Shown here: piece after piece, positions 55,290 to 63,325 of the stretch | How the letters are laid out: each line of letters opens with the position of its first letter | How positions within the stretch are numbered: the first letter of the stretch is position 1 | Source of the DNA: Halarcobacter sp. | GTDB lineage: Bacteria; Campylobacterota; Campylobacteria; Campylobacterales; Arcobacteraceae | NCBI RefSeq assembly: GCF_963676935.1 | Contig: NZ_OY781470.1 | Location: forward strand, 2,948,680 to 3,012,679 | Direction: 5' to 3' | Length of the DNA: 64,000 nt | Translations under genes and position numbers: made by a program | The notes under the pieces: model-generated | The model's database searches: none | What the model was told of the DNA's origin: nothing | Seen by the model: only the letters and a program-made list of their open reading frames with translations

Positions 55290-55376
55290 CAGATGCCTCC
55301 CCTTTATTTTTCTTTATTATATTATCTAAAATGAAAAGCTTATTATTTTTCCAGTTGTATAAATTATATGCACTAA
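55290..55376 (-). promoter_or_regulatory. Likely urease promoter region
   Basis: The 87-base gap between malate synthase and ureAB holds, on the minus strand, GCATATAATTT and GATAATATAAT as -10-like boxes and a very strong ribosome site (AAAGGGGAGG) six bases before the start. AATTATAT occurs twice near the malate synthase end. Urease may therefore be transcribed both from here and by read-through. Confidence 0.5.
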
Positions 55377-57542
55377 TTATATAATTTGAGCTTTATATTC
55401 TCTTCTATATTTATGTAAAAGAGGTTCAGTATAACCTGATGGTTGCTCTTTTCCCTCAAAAATAAGTGCACAAGCTGCTTTAAAGGCATATCCATCATAT
55501 GAAGGTGCCATATTTATATAACTTGAGTCATTTTCATTTTGTTTATCAACAACTTTTGCCATCTGTTTTAAAGATTCCAACACTTCCTCTTTTGAAGTGA
55601 TTTTATGCTCAATCCAGTTTGCTAAATGTTGAGAAGAGATTCTAAGTGTTGCCCTATCTTCCATAAGTGCTACATTATTTATATCTGGAACTTTTGAACA
55701 TCCAATTCCAGCATCAATCCATCTTACAACATATCCTAAGATACTTTGGCAGTTGTTATCAATCTCATTTTTGATTGTCTCTTTTGATAAAGTCTCTTTT
55801 AGTAATGGAATAGTTAAAAGTTCATCTACACTTGCTCTTCTTTTCCCTTTAAGTTCATTTTGAATACTAAATACATCAACTTTATGGTAGTGAATTGAGT
55901 GTAAAGTTGCAGCTGTAGGAGATGGTACCCAAGCAGTATTTGCTCCTGATTTTGGGTGAGATATTTTTTCATCCATCATTTTAGCCATCTCATCTGGCAT
56001 AGCCCACATCCCTTTTCCAATTTGAGAGAAACCTTGAAGTCCACACTCCAAACCAATATCAACATTCCACGTCTCATAAGCTTTTATCCAAGTTTCACTT
56101 TTCATCTTTGTTTTTGGTGTCATGGCACCAGCTAACATTGAAGTATGAATCTCATCACCTGTTCTATCTAAGAATCCTGTGTTGATAAATACAACTCTTT
56201 TAGTAGCTTGTCTAATACACTCTTTTAGGTTTATAGTTGTTCTTCTCTCCTCATCCATAATACCAATTTTTATAGTGTTTTTGGGAAGATTTAGAGTTTT
56301 TTCAACTTTATCAAATAGTTTAACGGCAAAGGCAACCTCCTCTGGTCCGTGCATTTTTGGTTTTACTATATAAATAGATTTTGTTCTACTATTTTTTTTC
56401 TCATTTTTATTAGTTAAATCAGGAATCGCAGCTAAAGTTGTAATCATGCAATCCATAATCCCTTCAAATACTTCATTTCCATCTTTATCCAAAATAGCTG
56501 GATTTGTCATAAGATGACCAACATTTCTAATGAAAAGTAGACTTCTCCCATGCAAAGTTAACTCTTTGTCATCCAAAGTTTTATATTTTTTATCACTATT
56601 TAGTTTTCTAGTAACTGTTTTTCCACCCTTTTCAAAGCTATCTTCTAAGTCGCCTTTCATAAGACCGAACCAGTTTCTATAAACTTCAACTTTATCTTGG
56701 GCATCCACTGCAGCAATAGAGTCTTCACAATCCATAATAGTAGAAACAGCAGCTTCTACAACTATATCTTTTACCCCTGCAATATCAAGTTTTCCAATAA
56801 AGCTATCTTTATCAAACTCAACTATTACATGAAGGTTGTTGTTTTTAAAAACTATTGATCTAGGGTTTTCTTTCTCCCCTTCGTATGCAACAAATTTTGA
56901 ATCATCTTTTAAAGTAGTTGTAATATTTTTAAGAATAATTTTTAATTTGTTATCTACAATTTTATAAGATCTTGCATCTTTGTGGCTTCCCTCTTTTAAA
57001 GGAGCAACTGTGTCTAAATGCTCTTTTGCATAGTTTACAACTGCTTCTCCTCTTTTTTCATTGTACTCTTTTGTGATGGCTAATTCACCATTTGTAGGGA
57101 TTACATCTGTTCCATATAAAGCATCGTATAAACTTCCCCATCTAGCATTTGCAGCATTTAAAGCAAATCTAGCATTTTTTACAGGTACCACAAGTTGTGG
57201 TCCCGCTTGAAGTTTTATCTCTTCATCTACATTTGAAGTTTCAACTTTGAAATCCTCTTTTTCTTCAACTAAATAAGCAATCTGCTTTAAAAAGTTTTTA
57301 TATTCAGTAAGACTATTTTCATCATATTTATTATTTATATGCCATGAATCAATTAGTGTTTGAAAGGCATCTCTTTTTTTTAATAAAGCTTTATTTTCAG
57401 GTGTCAATTCCTCAATAGTATTTTCAAAGTTTTTCCAAAAAAGCTCTTTAGAGATTGTTGTTATTGGTAAAATCTCTTCATTGATTAATTCATAAAGAGA
57501 TTTATCTACTGTTAAATTTCCCTCTAATACTTTATATTCCAT
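55377..57542 (-). CDS. glcB: Malate synthase G
   Basis: A 721-residue single-chain enzyme that condenses glyoxylate with acetyl-CoA to malate. The length is that of isoform G, and NARFALNAANARWGSLYDALYGT, MDCEDSIAAVDAQDK, and VKPKMHGPEEVAF with IGIMDEERRTT are the expected blocks (given here in parts). It lies between the NCS1 permease and urease, 12 bases from the permease gene. Placed here it removes the glyoxylate made from ureidoglycolate. No isocitrate lyase gene is seen. Confidence 0.95.
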   Translation of the reverse strand: MEYKVLEGNLTVDKSLYELINEEILPITTISKELFWKNFENTIEELTPENKALLKKRDAFQTLIDSWHINNKYDENSLTEYKNFLKQIAYLVEEKEDFKVETSNVDEEIKLQAGPQLVVPVKNARFALNAANARWGSLYDALYGTDVIPTNGELAITKEYNEKRGEAVVNYAKEHLDTVAPLKEGSHKDARSYKIVDNKLKIILKNITTTLKDDSKFVAYEGEKENPRSIVFKNNNLHVIVEFDKDSFIGKLDIAGVKDIVVEAAVSTIMDCEDSIAAVDAQDKVEVYRNWFGLMKGDLEDSFEKGGKTVTRKLNSDKKYKTLDDKELTLHGRSLLFIRNVGHLMTNPAILDKDGNEVFEGIMDCMITTLAAIPDLTNKNEKKNSRTKSIYIVKPKMHGPEEVAFAVKLFDKVEKTLNLPKNTIKIGIMDEERRTTINLKECIRQATKRVVFINTGFLDRTGDEIHTSMLAGAMTPKTKMKSETWIKAYETWNVDIGLECGLQGFSQIGKGMWAMPDEMAKMMDEKISHPKSGANTAWVPSPTAATLHSIHYHKVDVFSIQNELKGKRRASVDELLTIPLLKETLSKETIKNEIDNNCQSILGYVVRWIDAGIGCSKVPDINNVALMEDRATLRISSQHLANWIEHKITSKEEVLESLKQMAKVVDKQNENDSSYINMAPSYDGYAFKAACALIFEGKEQPSGYTEPLLHKYRREYKAQII

Positions 57543-57553
57543 AATTTCCCTTT

Positions 57554-58978
57554 TTAGTTAAATGCTAATTGTTCTTCTGTTACATTTTTTGCTAGTCCTA
57601 GATGAATTATCCCACCTAGAATTGCACCAATAATCCAACCATAACCATTTAGTGAACTTAATGCGTCAACCCATACCGTACATATTGAGAAGATTGCACC
57701 AATTGAAAATGCAATGATTGTATTTTTATTCCAACCTTTATCATAATAATATTCACTATTTTCACTCTCATCATATAAAGCATCTATATTTAATTTTTGT
57801 TTTTTTATAAAATAGTAATCAACAACTAAAATTCCATATAAAGGAGCTAGTGTTGCACCAAGAGTGTTCACTATTGGACTAATTCCAACTTGACTAATAA
57901 AACTAACCCAAAATGCACCAATTATAAGTGCAAATAGTGATGTAATAACTCCAGATTTTTTAAAAGAAAGTTTTTTTGGTGCAAGATTTGAGATACCATT
58001 AACAGCAGGAATAAAGTTTGCAACAAGGTTAATACCAACAGTTGCTGTAAAAAATGTAATTGCAGCAATTAAACTTAAAATTGTACTATCAGCTTTTTCA
58101 ACAATATCCATAGGATTTGTTAGTTTTTCTCCAAATACTACAACAGAACCAGCAGTAATCAAAAGTGCTAAAGCAGAAAAAAATACCATATTAAATGGTA
58201 ATCCAACTAGATTTCCTATAACCATAGATTTATTATCTTTTGCATATCTTGAGAAATCACTAAAGTTAATCATTACAGCAGCAAAATAAGCAATCATAGT
58301 TCCCAAAATTGCAAAGAAACCATTGATTTCACTACTTAAATCTGAGCCTTTATTTGAAAAAATATTGTTTGCCACATTAAATAAATCTCCTCCAGATTTA
58401 CTCCATAAAACAACTAATAAGCCAATCATAATAATATAAACAAAAGGTGCTGCAAAGTTTAAGAACTTTGATACCCAAGACATCCCTTTTGAAAAAATAA
58501 CCATTTGAAGTATCCATACAACAAAAAATGATAACCAACCAATTGCATCTATTCCAAAAAATTTTGTTTCAAGGTGAATACCTGTTAAAGCTGTAATTAA
58601 AAGGTGTAGGGCGGTTGAAGCAAAATATGTTTGTACTCCAAACCAAAACACTGCAACAACAGCTCTTATTATAGCTGATACTTTTGCCCCATTTACACCC
58701 ATACTAGATCTTGCTAATACTGGATATGGAATCCCATAATCAACACCAGCTTTACCTGAAATATTGACTAAAAATGTAACCAACAATCCTGCAACAATCA
58801 GTGCAAAAAAGGCAGTCCAACCTGTTACTCCATAATTTATGAATAGTGAGGCAACTAAGGTATATCCAAAAAGACTTTGTATATCATTTGCCCATATATT
58901 TGACACTTCAAACCATTTCCAACTTTTTTCACTCTTTTTTGTAGGTGACAACGAGTCACTATTTACATCTTGTATCAT
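57554..58978 (-). CDS. NCS1-family permease, probably for allantoin
   Basis: A 474-residue transporter with 12 helices of the nucleobase-cation-symport-1 family (cytosine, uracil, allantoin, hydantoin). Helix 1 motif WFEVSNIWANDIQSLFGYTL, GIPYPVLARSSMGVNGA and SDFSRYAKDNKSM are the signature blocks. The start ATG at 58978 has GGGATG upstream; a start at 58984 adds two residues. The long leader carries large hairpins. The context of allantoin genes makes allantoin the best substrate guess. Confidence 0.88.
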   Translation of the reverse strand: MIQDVNSDSLSPTKKSEKSWKWFEVSNIWANDIQSLFGYTLVASLFINYGVTGWTAFFALIVAGLLVTFLVNISGKAGVDYGIPYPVLARSSMGVNGAKVSAIIRAVVAVFWFGVQTYFASTALHLLITALTGIHLETKFFGIDAIGWLSFFVVWILQMVIFSKGMSWVSKFLNFAAPFVYIIMIGLLVVLWSKSGGDLFNVANNIFSNKGSDLSSEINGFFAILGTMIAYFAAVMINFSDFSRYAKDNKSMVIGNLVGLPFNMVFFSALALLITAGSVVVFGEKLTNPMDIVEKADSTILSLIAAITFFTATVGINLVANFIPAVNGISNLAPKKLSFKKSGVITSLFALIIGAFWVSFISQVGISPIVNTLGATLAPLYGILVVDYYFIKKQKLNIDALYDESENSEYYYDKGWNKNTIIAFSIGAIFSICTVWVDALSSLNGYGWIIGAILGGIIHLGLAKNVTEEQLAFN

Positions 58979-59005
58979 AATCATCCCTATGTATTTTTTC
59001 CATGG

Positions 59006-59044
59006 GCACTACAAAAAAGGCAATAAAATATTGTTTTGTAGTGC
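59006..59044 (-). promoter_or_regulatory. Nested stem-loop in the leader of the NCS1 permease gene
   Basis: GCACTACAAAA (59006-59016) pairs perfectly with TTTTGTAGTGC (59034-59044), and CAATA/TATTG (59021-59033) forms an inner stem, separated by a four-base bulge. It ends about 27 bases before the permease start. It may be an RNA control element or an operator. Confidence 0.55.
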
Positions 59045-59114
59045 AAACTAAAGTATTTTCTCTCTCATTATTCTTCTTTTTAATATATCTTTATTTATAA
59101 TCACGCTGGCGAAA

Positions 59115-59158
59115 GCGACTTTTTTATGGATATATAAAAATTGAAATAAAAAAGTCAC
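59115..59158. repeat. 13-bp inverted repeat between allA and the NCS1 permease gene
   Basis: GCGACTTTTTTAT (59115-59127) and ATAAAAAAGTCAC (59146-59158) pair at 12 of 13 positions around an 18-base AT-rich loop. It lies 34 bases after the ureidoglycolate lyase stop. Together with the stem at 59006 it fills much of this 213-base gap. It may mark the end of the puuE-alc-allA transcript. Confidence 0.5.
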
Positions 59159-59191
59159 TTATGGGGGTTTAATATTAATATCACTCATAAA

Positions 59192-59710
59192 TCACTCTTT
59201 TATTAGAAAAATCTCTTTTTCTTTAATTTCATATTCAATACACTCAACAATTTTGCTTTGCTTTTGATTTTTATCTGTTCTATCAATTACGATGAACTCC
59301 TCTTTATCTTTGAGGCAAATTAATGGAAAATGCCAAACCCCTCTATTGTAATGAACCCCTTGATCTCCGTTTGTTACAAAAGCCTCTATTGTTGAAAAGT
59401 CAGGCTTCCCCTCACCTAAAGCAACAACACATAAAAATGGCTCTTTACTTCTTGGCATAAAGGTTTGGGAAAAGTATGGGTGTTTCTCTAACATATTGAT
59501 GTGTAAAGGAAACTCTCTATTTTTACCTATATAGATATGTAAAGTTGAACTTCCATCTTTTTCATTTGCATCCATAGTACAAAGCTCATAAAATTTTTGG
59601 GCATAACCATTATTTATGATTTTTGAATCTCTGTTTTCCCAACTTACAACTTCTCCAAACTTTTCAAAAGCCTCTTTTGTAAGAGGTTTTGGCTTAAGTT
59701 CCATTCTCAT
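59192..59710 (-). CDS. allA: Ureidoglycolate lyase
   Basis: A 172-residue cupin enzyme that splits ureidoglycolate into glyoxylate and urea. PKPLTKEAFEKFGEVV, the THINMLEKHPYFSQTFMP-like block (here LHINMLEKHPYFSQTFMP) and VHYNRGVWHFPL are the family signatures with the conserved active-site lysine/histidine regions. It follows the allantoicase gene after one base and is the last gene of the puuE-alc-allA run. Confidence 0.95.
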   Translation of the reverse strand: MRMELKPKPLTKEAFEKFGEVVSWENRDSKIINNGYAQKFYELCTMDANEKDGSSTLHIYIGKNREFPLHINMLEKHPYFSQTFMPRSKEPFLCVVALGEGKPDFSTIEAFVTNGDQGVHYNRGVWHFPLICLKDKEEFIVIDRTDKNQKQSKIVECIEYEIKEKEIFLIKE

Positions 59711-59711
59711 C

Positions 59712-60710
59712 TTAAGCCTTTATCTCTTCTTTTTTAACAAATTTTCCAAACAGTTTAAGTCTTGAAACTCCACCATCTGGGAAAATATTTATTCTAATAT
59801 GTGTAATTGGTTTTTGATGCTTTAAAAAACTTTTATCAAAATAGTGTTTGTTGTGCATCTCTAATTTTTGAGGTGCAATTAACTCTTCCCAAAACATACT
59901 TTGTGTTACAACTGAATTATCTGTTGTTTCTTCTAAATAAGCTGCACTAATTGAAAACTTATCTGCAAAGTTTCCTTTGAAAAAGTTTGTATCAATCATG
60001 ATATTATCTATAATTGCAGGCTTAGCTAACTCAATAATTCCCCAATCAAATCCTGGTTCTCTTCTTCTTCTAGTCTCCCAACCATCACCCATATTAATAG
60101 CTTCTTCATCTTTTAATATATTTTTTAAAGGACCAAAAAACTCATTGTTTGTATAAATTGCCCGTGCCGCATTTCTCATAGATGCTACATTGATATTTTC
60201 TTGTTCATATAGTTTTTCATCAAAACAGATTTCACCAAAGGCTTTAAATCTTGCTATTCCACCATCTGGGTAAATATCTACTCTTAAATGGGTTAATTCA
60301 GTTTGAGAAAGGGAATTAAAATCGTGTTTTGTATGACCTTTTAAATCACTTTGAGTTAAAAGTTCAATCCATTCAACACTATCAATCTCTTCTAAAAATG
60401 TTTTATCATCTTTATTTTTTTCACAACAACCTTTTATAGAAATAGCTAGTGGATAGTTCCCTCTAAAGTGCGAGGTATCAACTAAAAATGCGTTGATTTT
60501 TGATAGGTTTCCTAGCTTTATAATACAATGGTCATTTCCACCATCTCTTCTTCTTCTAGTCTCCCAACCATCCATCCAATGACCGTTATCATCAAACTCA
60601 TCTTTAAATACAGCTTCTGTTTCAGCTAGCATTCTATTTGCACTTGCAAAAAATTCATCTGTTGTATATATTACTTCTGCACCTAATTCGCGACTTGCAA
60701 CATTTATCAT
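59712..60710 (-). CDS. alc: Allantoicase
   Basis: A 332-residue enzyme that hydrolyses allantoate to ureidoglycolate and urea. Its two homologous jelly-roll repeats are plain: each has GWETRRRR (near residues 48 and 210), a following D-x-I-I-x-L block, IDTN/VDTSHFRGN-type motif and the closing H-x-RI-x-FPDGGVSR or LRVDIYPDGGIAR. The length is usual for bacteria. It overlaps the allantoinase gene by four bases. Confidence 0.96.
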   Translation of the reverse strand: MINVASRELGAEVIYTTDEFFASANRMLAETEAVFKDEFDDNGHWMDGWETRRRRDGGNDHCIIKLGNLSKINAFLVDTSHFRGNYPLAISIKGCCEKNKDDKTFLEEIDSVEWIELLTQSDLKGHTKHDFNSLSQTELTHLRVDIYPDGGIARFKAFGEICFDEKLYEQENINVASMRNAARAIYTNNEFFGPLKNILKDEEAINMGDGWETRRRREPGFDWGIIELAKPAIIDNIMIDTNFFKGNFADKFSISAAYLEETTDNSVVTQSMFWEELIAPQKLEMHNKHYFDKSFLKHQKPITHIRINIFPDGGVSRLKLFGKFVKKEEIKA

Positions 60711-61627
60711 TTTGATCCCTTATTACTAAAATTCTCTATCCAATGGTTTGCAATATCACCTCTTGTTGCAAACCAAACATCATCAAAACCTTTTACATAC
60801 TCTAAAAATCTTCTCATAGCCATGATTCTTCCAGGTTTCCCTAAAATTCTGCAATGCATCCCTATAGACATCATTTTAGGAGTTTTACTTCCTTCAAGGT
60901 ATAAGGCATCAAAACTATCCTTTAGGTAGTTGTAAAACTGGTCACTATAAGAAAATCCACCAAAAACAAATCTCATGTCATTATTATCCATTGTATATGG
61001 AATTACTAGGTGTTCTTTTGTTGTAATCTCTGGTGCAAAATATGGTAAATCATCATTATATGCATCACTATCATATAAAAAACCACCCTCTTGAACTACT
61101 AGTTTTCGTGTATTTTCACTATCCCGTCCTGTATACCAACCAAGTGGTCTTGTGCCAATCATTTTCTCTAATATTTCAATACTTTTATAAAGGTGATCCC
61201 TTTCAATAGATTCTTCAATTGTTTGGTAGTTTATCCATCTATATCCATGGGAGCATATATCATAATTGTTAAGGGCAAGGTATTCAGCAAGTTTAGGGTT
61301 TCTAGCTACAGCCATAGCAACAGCAAAGATTGTAAGAGGGATATCAAAATCTTTGAAAAGTTCCAAGATTCTCCAAACCCCAACTCTAGAACCATATTCA
61401 TACAATGATTCCATAGATTTGTGTCTTTGATTATAAAAAGCTTGGGGATTGTTCATCTCTGATAAAAATATTTCGCTTGCTTCATCCCCATGTAAGATGC
61501 AGTTTTCTGCTCCCTCTTCGTAGTTTAAAACAAATTGTAAAGCTACTTTTGCATTATTTGGCCATTTTGGATTTATTGGGTTATTTGAGTAACCAATTAA
61601 ATCTCTTGGATAGTTATTGTTAATCAT
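60707..61627 (-). CDS. puuE: Allantoinase, PuuE type (polysaccharide-deacetylase fold)
   Basis: A 306-residue metal-independent allantoinase that opens the hydantoin ring to allantoate. NNYPRDLIGYSNNPINPKWP and VLNYEEGAENCILHGD are diagnostic for PuuE rather than the amidohydrolase AllB. ICSHGYRW and GWYTGRDSENTR fit the NodB-fold core. The frame opens at 61639, but the ATG at 61627 gives the usual MxxNYPRD start. It is the first gene of its operon, downstream of two tandem operator-like palindromes. Confidence 0.95.
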   Translation of the reverse strand: MINNNYPRDLIGYSNNPINPKWPNNAKVALQFVLNYEEGAENCILHGDEASEIFLSEMNNPQAFYNQRHKSMESLYEYGSRVGVWRILELFKDFDIPLTIFAVAMAVARNPKLAEYLALNNYDICSHGYRWINYQTIEESIERDHLYKSIEILEKMIGTRPLGWYTGRDSENTRKLVVQEGGFLYDSDAYNDDLPYFAPEITTKEHLVIPYTMDNNDMRFVFGGFSYSDQFYNYLKDSFDALYLEGSKTPKMMSIGMHCRILGKPGRIMAMRRFLEYVKGFDDVWFATRGDIANHWIENFSNKGSK

Positions 61628-61641
61628 TTTCTCTCTCATAA

Positions 61642-61660
61642 AAAAGCAAAAACTGCTTTT
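61642..61660 (-). promoter_or_regulatory. Terminator-like hairpin in the puuE leader
   Basis: On the minus strand AAAAGCA and TGCTTTT pair across GTTTT and are followed by a T run right before the start codons of puuE. The stem has only two G-C pairs. It could act as a weak attenuator or simply as an AT-rich coincidence. Confidence 0.3.
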
Positions 61661-61689
61661 AAAATTTATATATGAGAGTATTTTATCAG

Positions 61690-61714
61690 ATTGTCTACAA
61701 TCATTGTCTACAAT
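61690..61714. promoter_or_regulatory. Two tandem GntR-type operators upstream of puuE
   Basis: ATTGTCTACAAT occurs twice in tandem (61690-61701 and 61703-61714), one base apart. Each is a TTGT-N2-ACAA palindrome, the shape bound by GntR/FCD regulators. On the minus strand TAAAAT (61685-61680) follows five bases downstream as a -10-like box, so a bound protein would cover the -35 region of the puuE promoter. The regulator gene of that family starts 0.8 kb upstream. Confidence 0.75.
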
Positions 61715-61787
61715 TTTTGTTTATTTTTTATACATTTGTTTTAAAAATAGAGTAAGAAGGGTAAAACTAACTAAGTTATACAAATAA

Positions 61788-62474
61788 CTAGTTAGCAAAA
61801 AGAAATTTATTTTTTTTATTAATTGTATCTAAATCAAAATCTAAAACATCAAGACAGTGATCTAAATGTTCTAACATAACATTTTTTGCATTAGTAACAT
61901 TATTACTTTTTATTGTCTCAATTAAAACTCTATGTTCATCATATGAAGAAAACTCAGTATTTTCATCTTCATAAATTAAAGCAGCAAGGATACTTAAAGG
62001 GATTAAAGGTTTAAGGGCATTAATTAAAAATTCATTTTCACTTAATGCAGCCAAATTTAGATGGAAATCACAAGATGATTTAACATATTCCCCATTTCTA
62101 TTGGATAGTTTCAAGTACTCTTCTGTATCAATGTTTTCTAAAATTGATGATAGGTCTAAATTTTCCTTTGAATGTCTTTTTGTAACAATTTCAACAATAC
62201 CTGCTTCAATTATTTTTCTTGTTGTAAAAATATCTTTTGCCTTCTCTTCACTAAGCCAAACGACATTAAACCCTTGATTTTTTTTATAACTTAAAATTCC
62301 CATAGTTTGTAGTTTACTAAAGGCTTTTCTTACAACATCTCTACTTGTGTTTAACTCTTTTGCTAAAACACTTTCTGATAATTTAGTACCTGGTTGAAGA
62401 TTTTTTGTAAAAATTGCATCAAATATAAAGTTTACAATATTATCCTCTAAAGTAAATAAATCTTTTTTATCCAT
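61788..62474 (-). CDS. GntR-family transcriptional regulator, FadR/FCD subfamily
   Basis: A 228-residue regulator. The N-terminal winged helix has LQPGTKLSESVLAKELNTSRDVVRKAFSKLQ (seen as GTKLSESVLAKEL and SRDVVRKAF), and the C-terminal FCD helical domain has the metal/ligand residues in CDFHLNLAAL, YDEHRVLIE and MLEHLDHCL. FCD regulators bind small organic acids or ureides. Divided from puuE by the tandem palindromes, it is the likely regulator of the allantoin genes, as allantoin repressors in other bacteria are often of this type. Confidence 0.92.
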   Translation of the reverse strand: MDKKDLFTLEDNIVNFIFDAIFTKNLQPGTKLSESVLAKELNTSRDVVRKAFSKLQTMGILSYKKNQGFNVVWLSEEKAKDIFTTRKIIEAGIVEIVTKRHSKENLDLSSILENIDTEEYLKLSNRNGEYVKSSCDFHLNLAALSENEFLINALKPLIPLSILAALIYEDENTEFSSYDEHRVLIETIKSNNVTNAKNVMLEHLDHCLDVLDFDLDTINKKNKFLFAN

Positions 62475-62529
62475 TAAAAGTTTCTCCCACTTTTTTCCAT
62501 TTTGTGCTAGTTTATTATATTATAATTTA

Positions 62530-62561
62530 CATTCTAGTTTCTGTAAATAATAACCAGAATG
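62530..62561. promoter_or_regulatory. Inverted repeat upstream of the GntR regulator gene
   Basis: CATTCTAGTT (62530-62539) and AACCAGAATG (62552-62561) pair at nine of ten positions around a 12-base centre. It lies 56 bases before the GntR gene start on the minus strand. It does not resemble the puuE palindromes, so a different protein may bind it. Confidence 0.4.
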
Positions 62562-62626
62562 CAATTAATATAAACGGCACACCAAAATTTTACGTTAAAG
62601 CTATCTCATATAAAGTTAATGTTTTC

Positions 62627-63325
62627 TCACTTTTCAATAGGATAGGCATATGCATTTATTTTACTTGTCATTAGTTTTGCCCCAACCATTGATTCAGCCA
62701 TCTTAATTGCACATAAAACACCATCAACAACTGGAATATTACACCTTTTTGATAACTCAATTGTTAAATCAGCCATTCCCGCACACCCTAAAATAATAGC
62801 TTCGCAATTATCTTCTTTAACTGCTTTTAAAATTTCACTCTCTATTTTTTCCATTGCATTACAAGTGCCATCTTCTAAAGAAAGAACTGGAATATCAGCT
62901 GCTCTTACTTTTCTACAAAATTTATCCATACCATATTTATGTGATAACTCTTCTATAATTGGAATAGCTCTATTTAAAGTAGTTACCACCGAAAAACTAG
63001 AAGAAACAATTGATGTCATATGCATAGCTGCTTCACAAATACCTATAACTGGACCATCTACAAGCTCCCTTGCAGCTTCTAATCCTGGGTCATCAAAGCA
63101 AGCAACCACATATGCATCTGCACCCCACTCTTTTGCTTTTTTAATTTCATCCATAAGCCCCATTAAACTTTTTACTTCATCAAAATGTCCTTCAATACTT
63201 TTTGGAGTATTTATAGGATTTGAAGCCCAAATTTGGGTATCAGGATTTTTGAATTTTAAGGCAACCTCTTCACACTTTTTTGTCATAGATTCTGTAGAGT
63301 TTGGGTTTATAATTGCAAGTTTCAT
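62627..63325 (-). CDS. Asp/Glu/hydantoin racemase family protein, probable allantoin racemase
   Basis: A 232-residue enzyme of the family that includes hydantoin and allantoin (HpxA) racemases. The opening LAIINPNSTESMT is typical, and the two catalytic cysteines are in VACFDDPG and LGCAGMADL. PuuE and most allantoinases use only the (S) isomer, so a racemase lets the cell use both. It overlaps the ABC ATPase stop (TAATG). An arylmalonate-type or hydantoin racemase is the alternative. Confidence 0.82.
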   Translation of the reverse strand: MKLAIINPNSTESMTKKCEEVALKFKNPDTQIWASNPINTPKSIEGHFDEVKSLMGLMDEIKKAKEWGADAYVVACFDDPGLEAARELVDGPVIGICEAAMHMTSIVSSSFSVVTTLNRAIPIIEELSHKYGMDKFCRKVRAADIPVLSLEDGTCNAMEKIESEILKAVKEDNCEAIILGCAGMADLTIELSKRCNIPVVDGVLCAIKMAESMVGAKLMTSKINAYAYPIEK

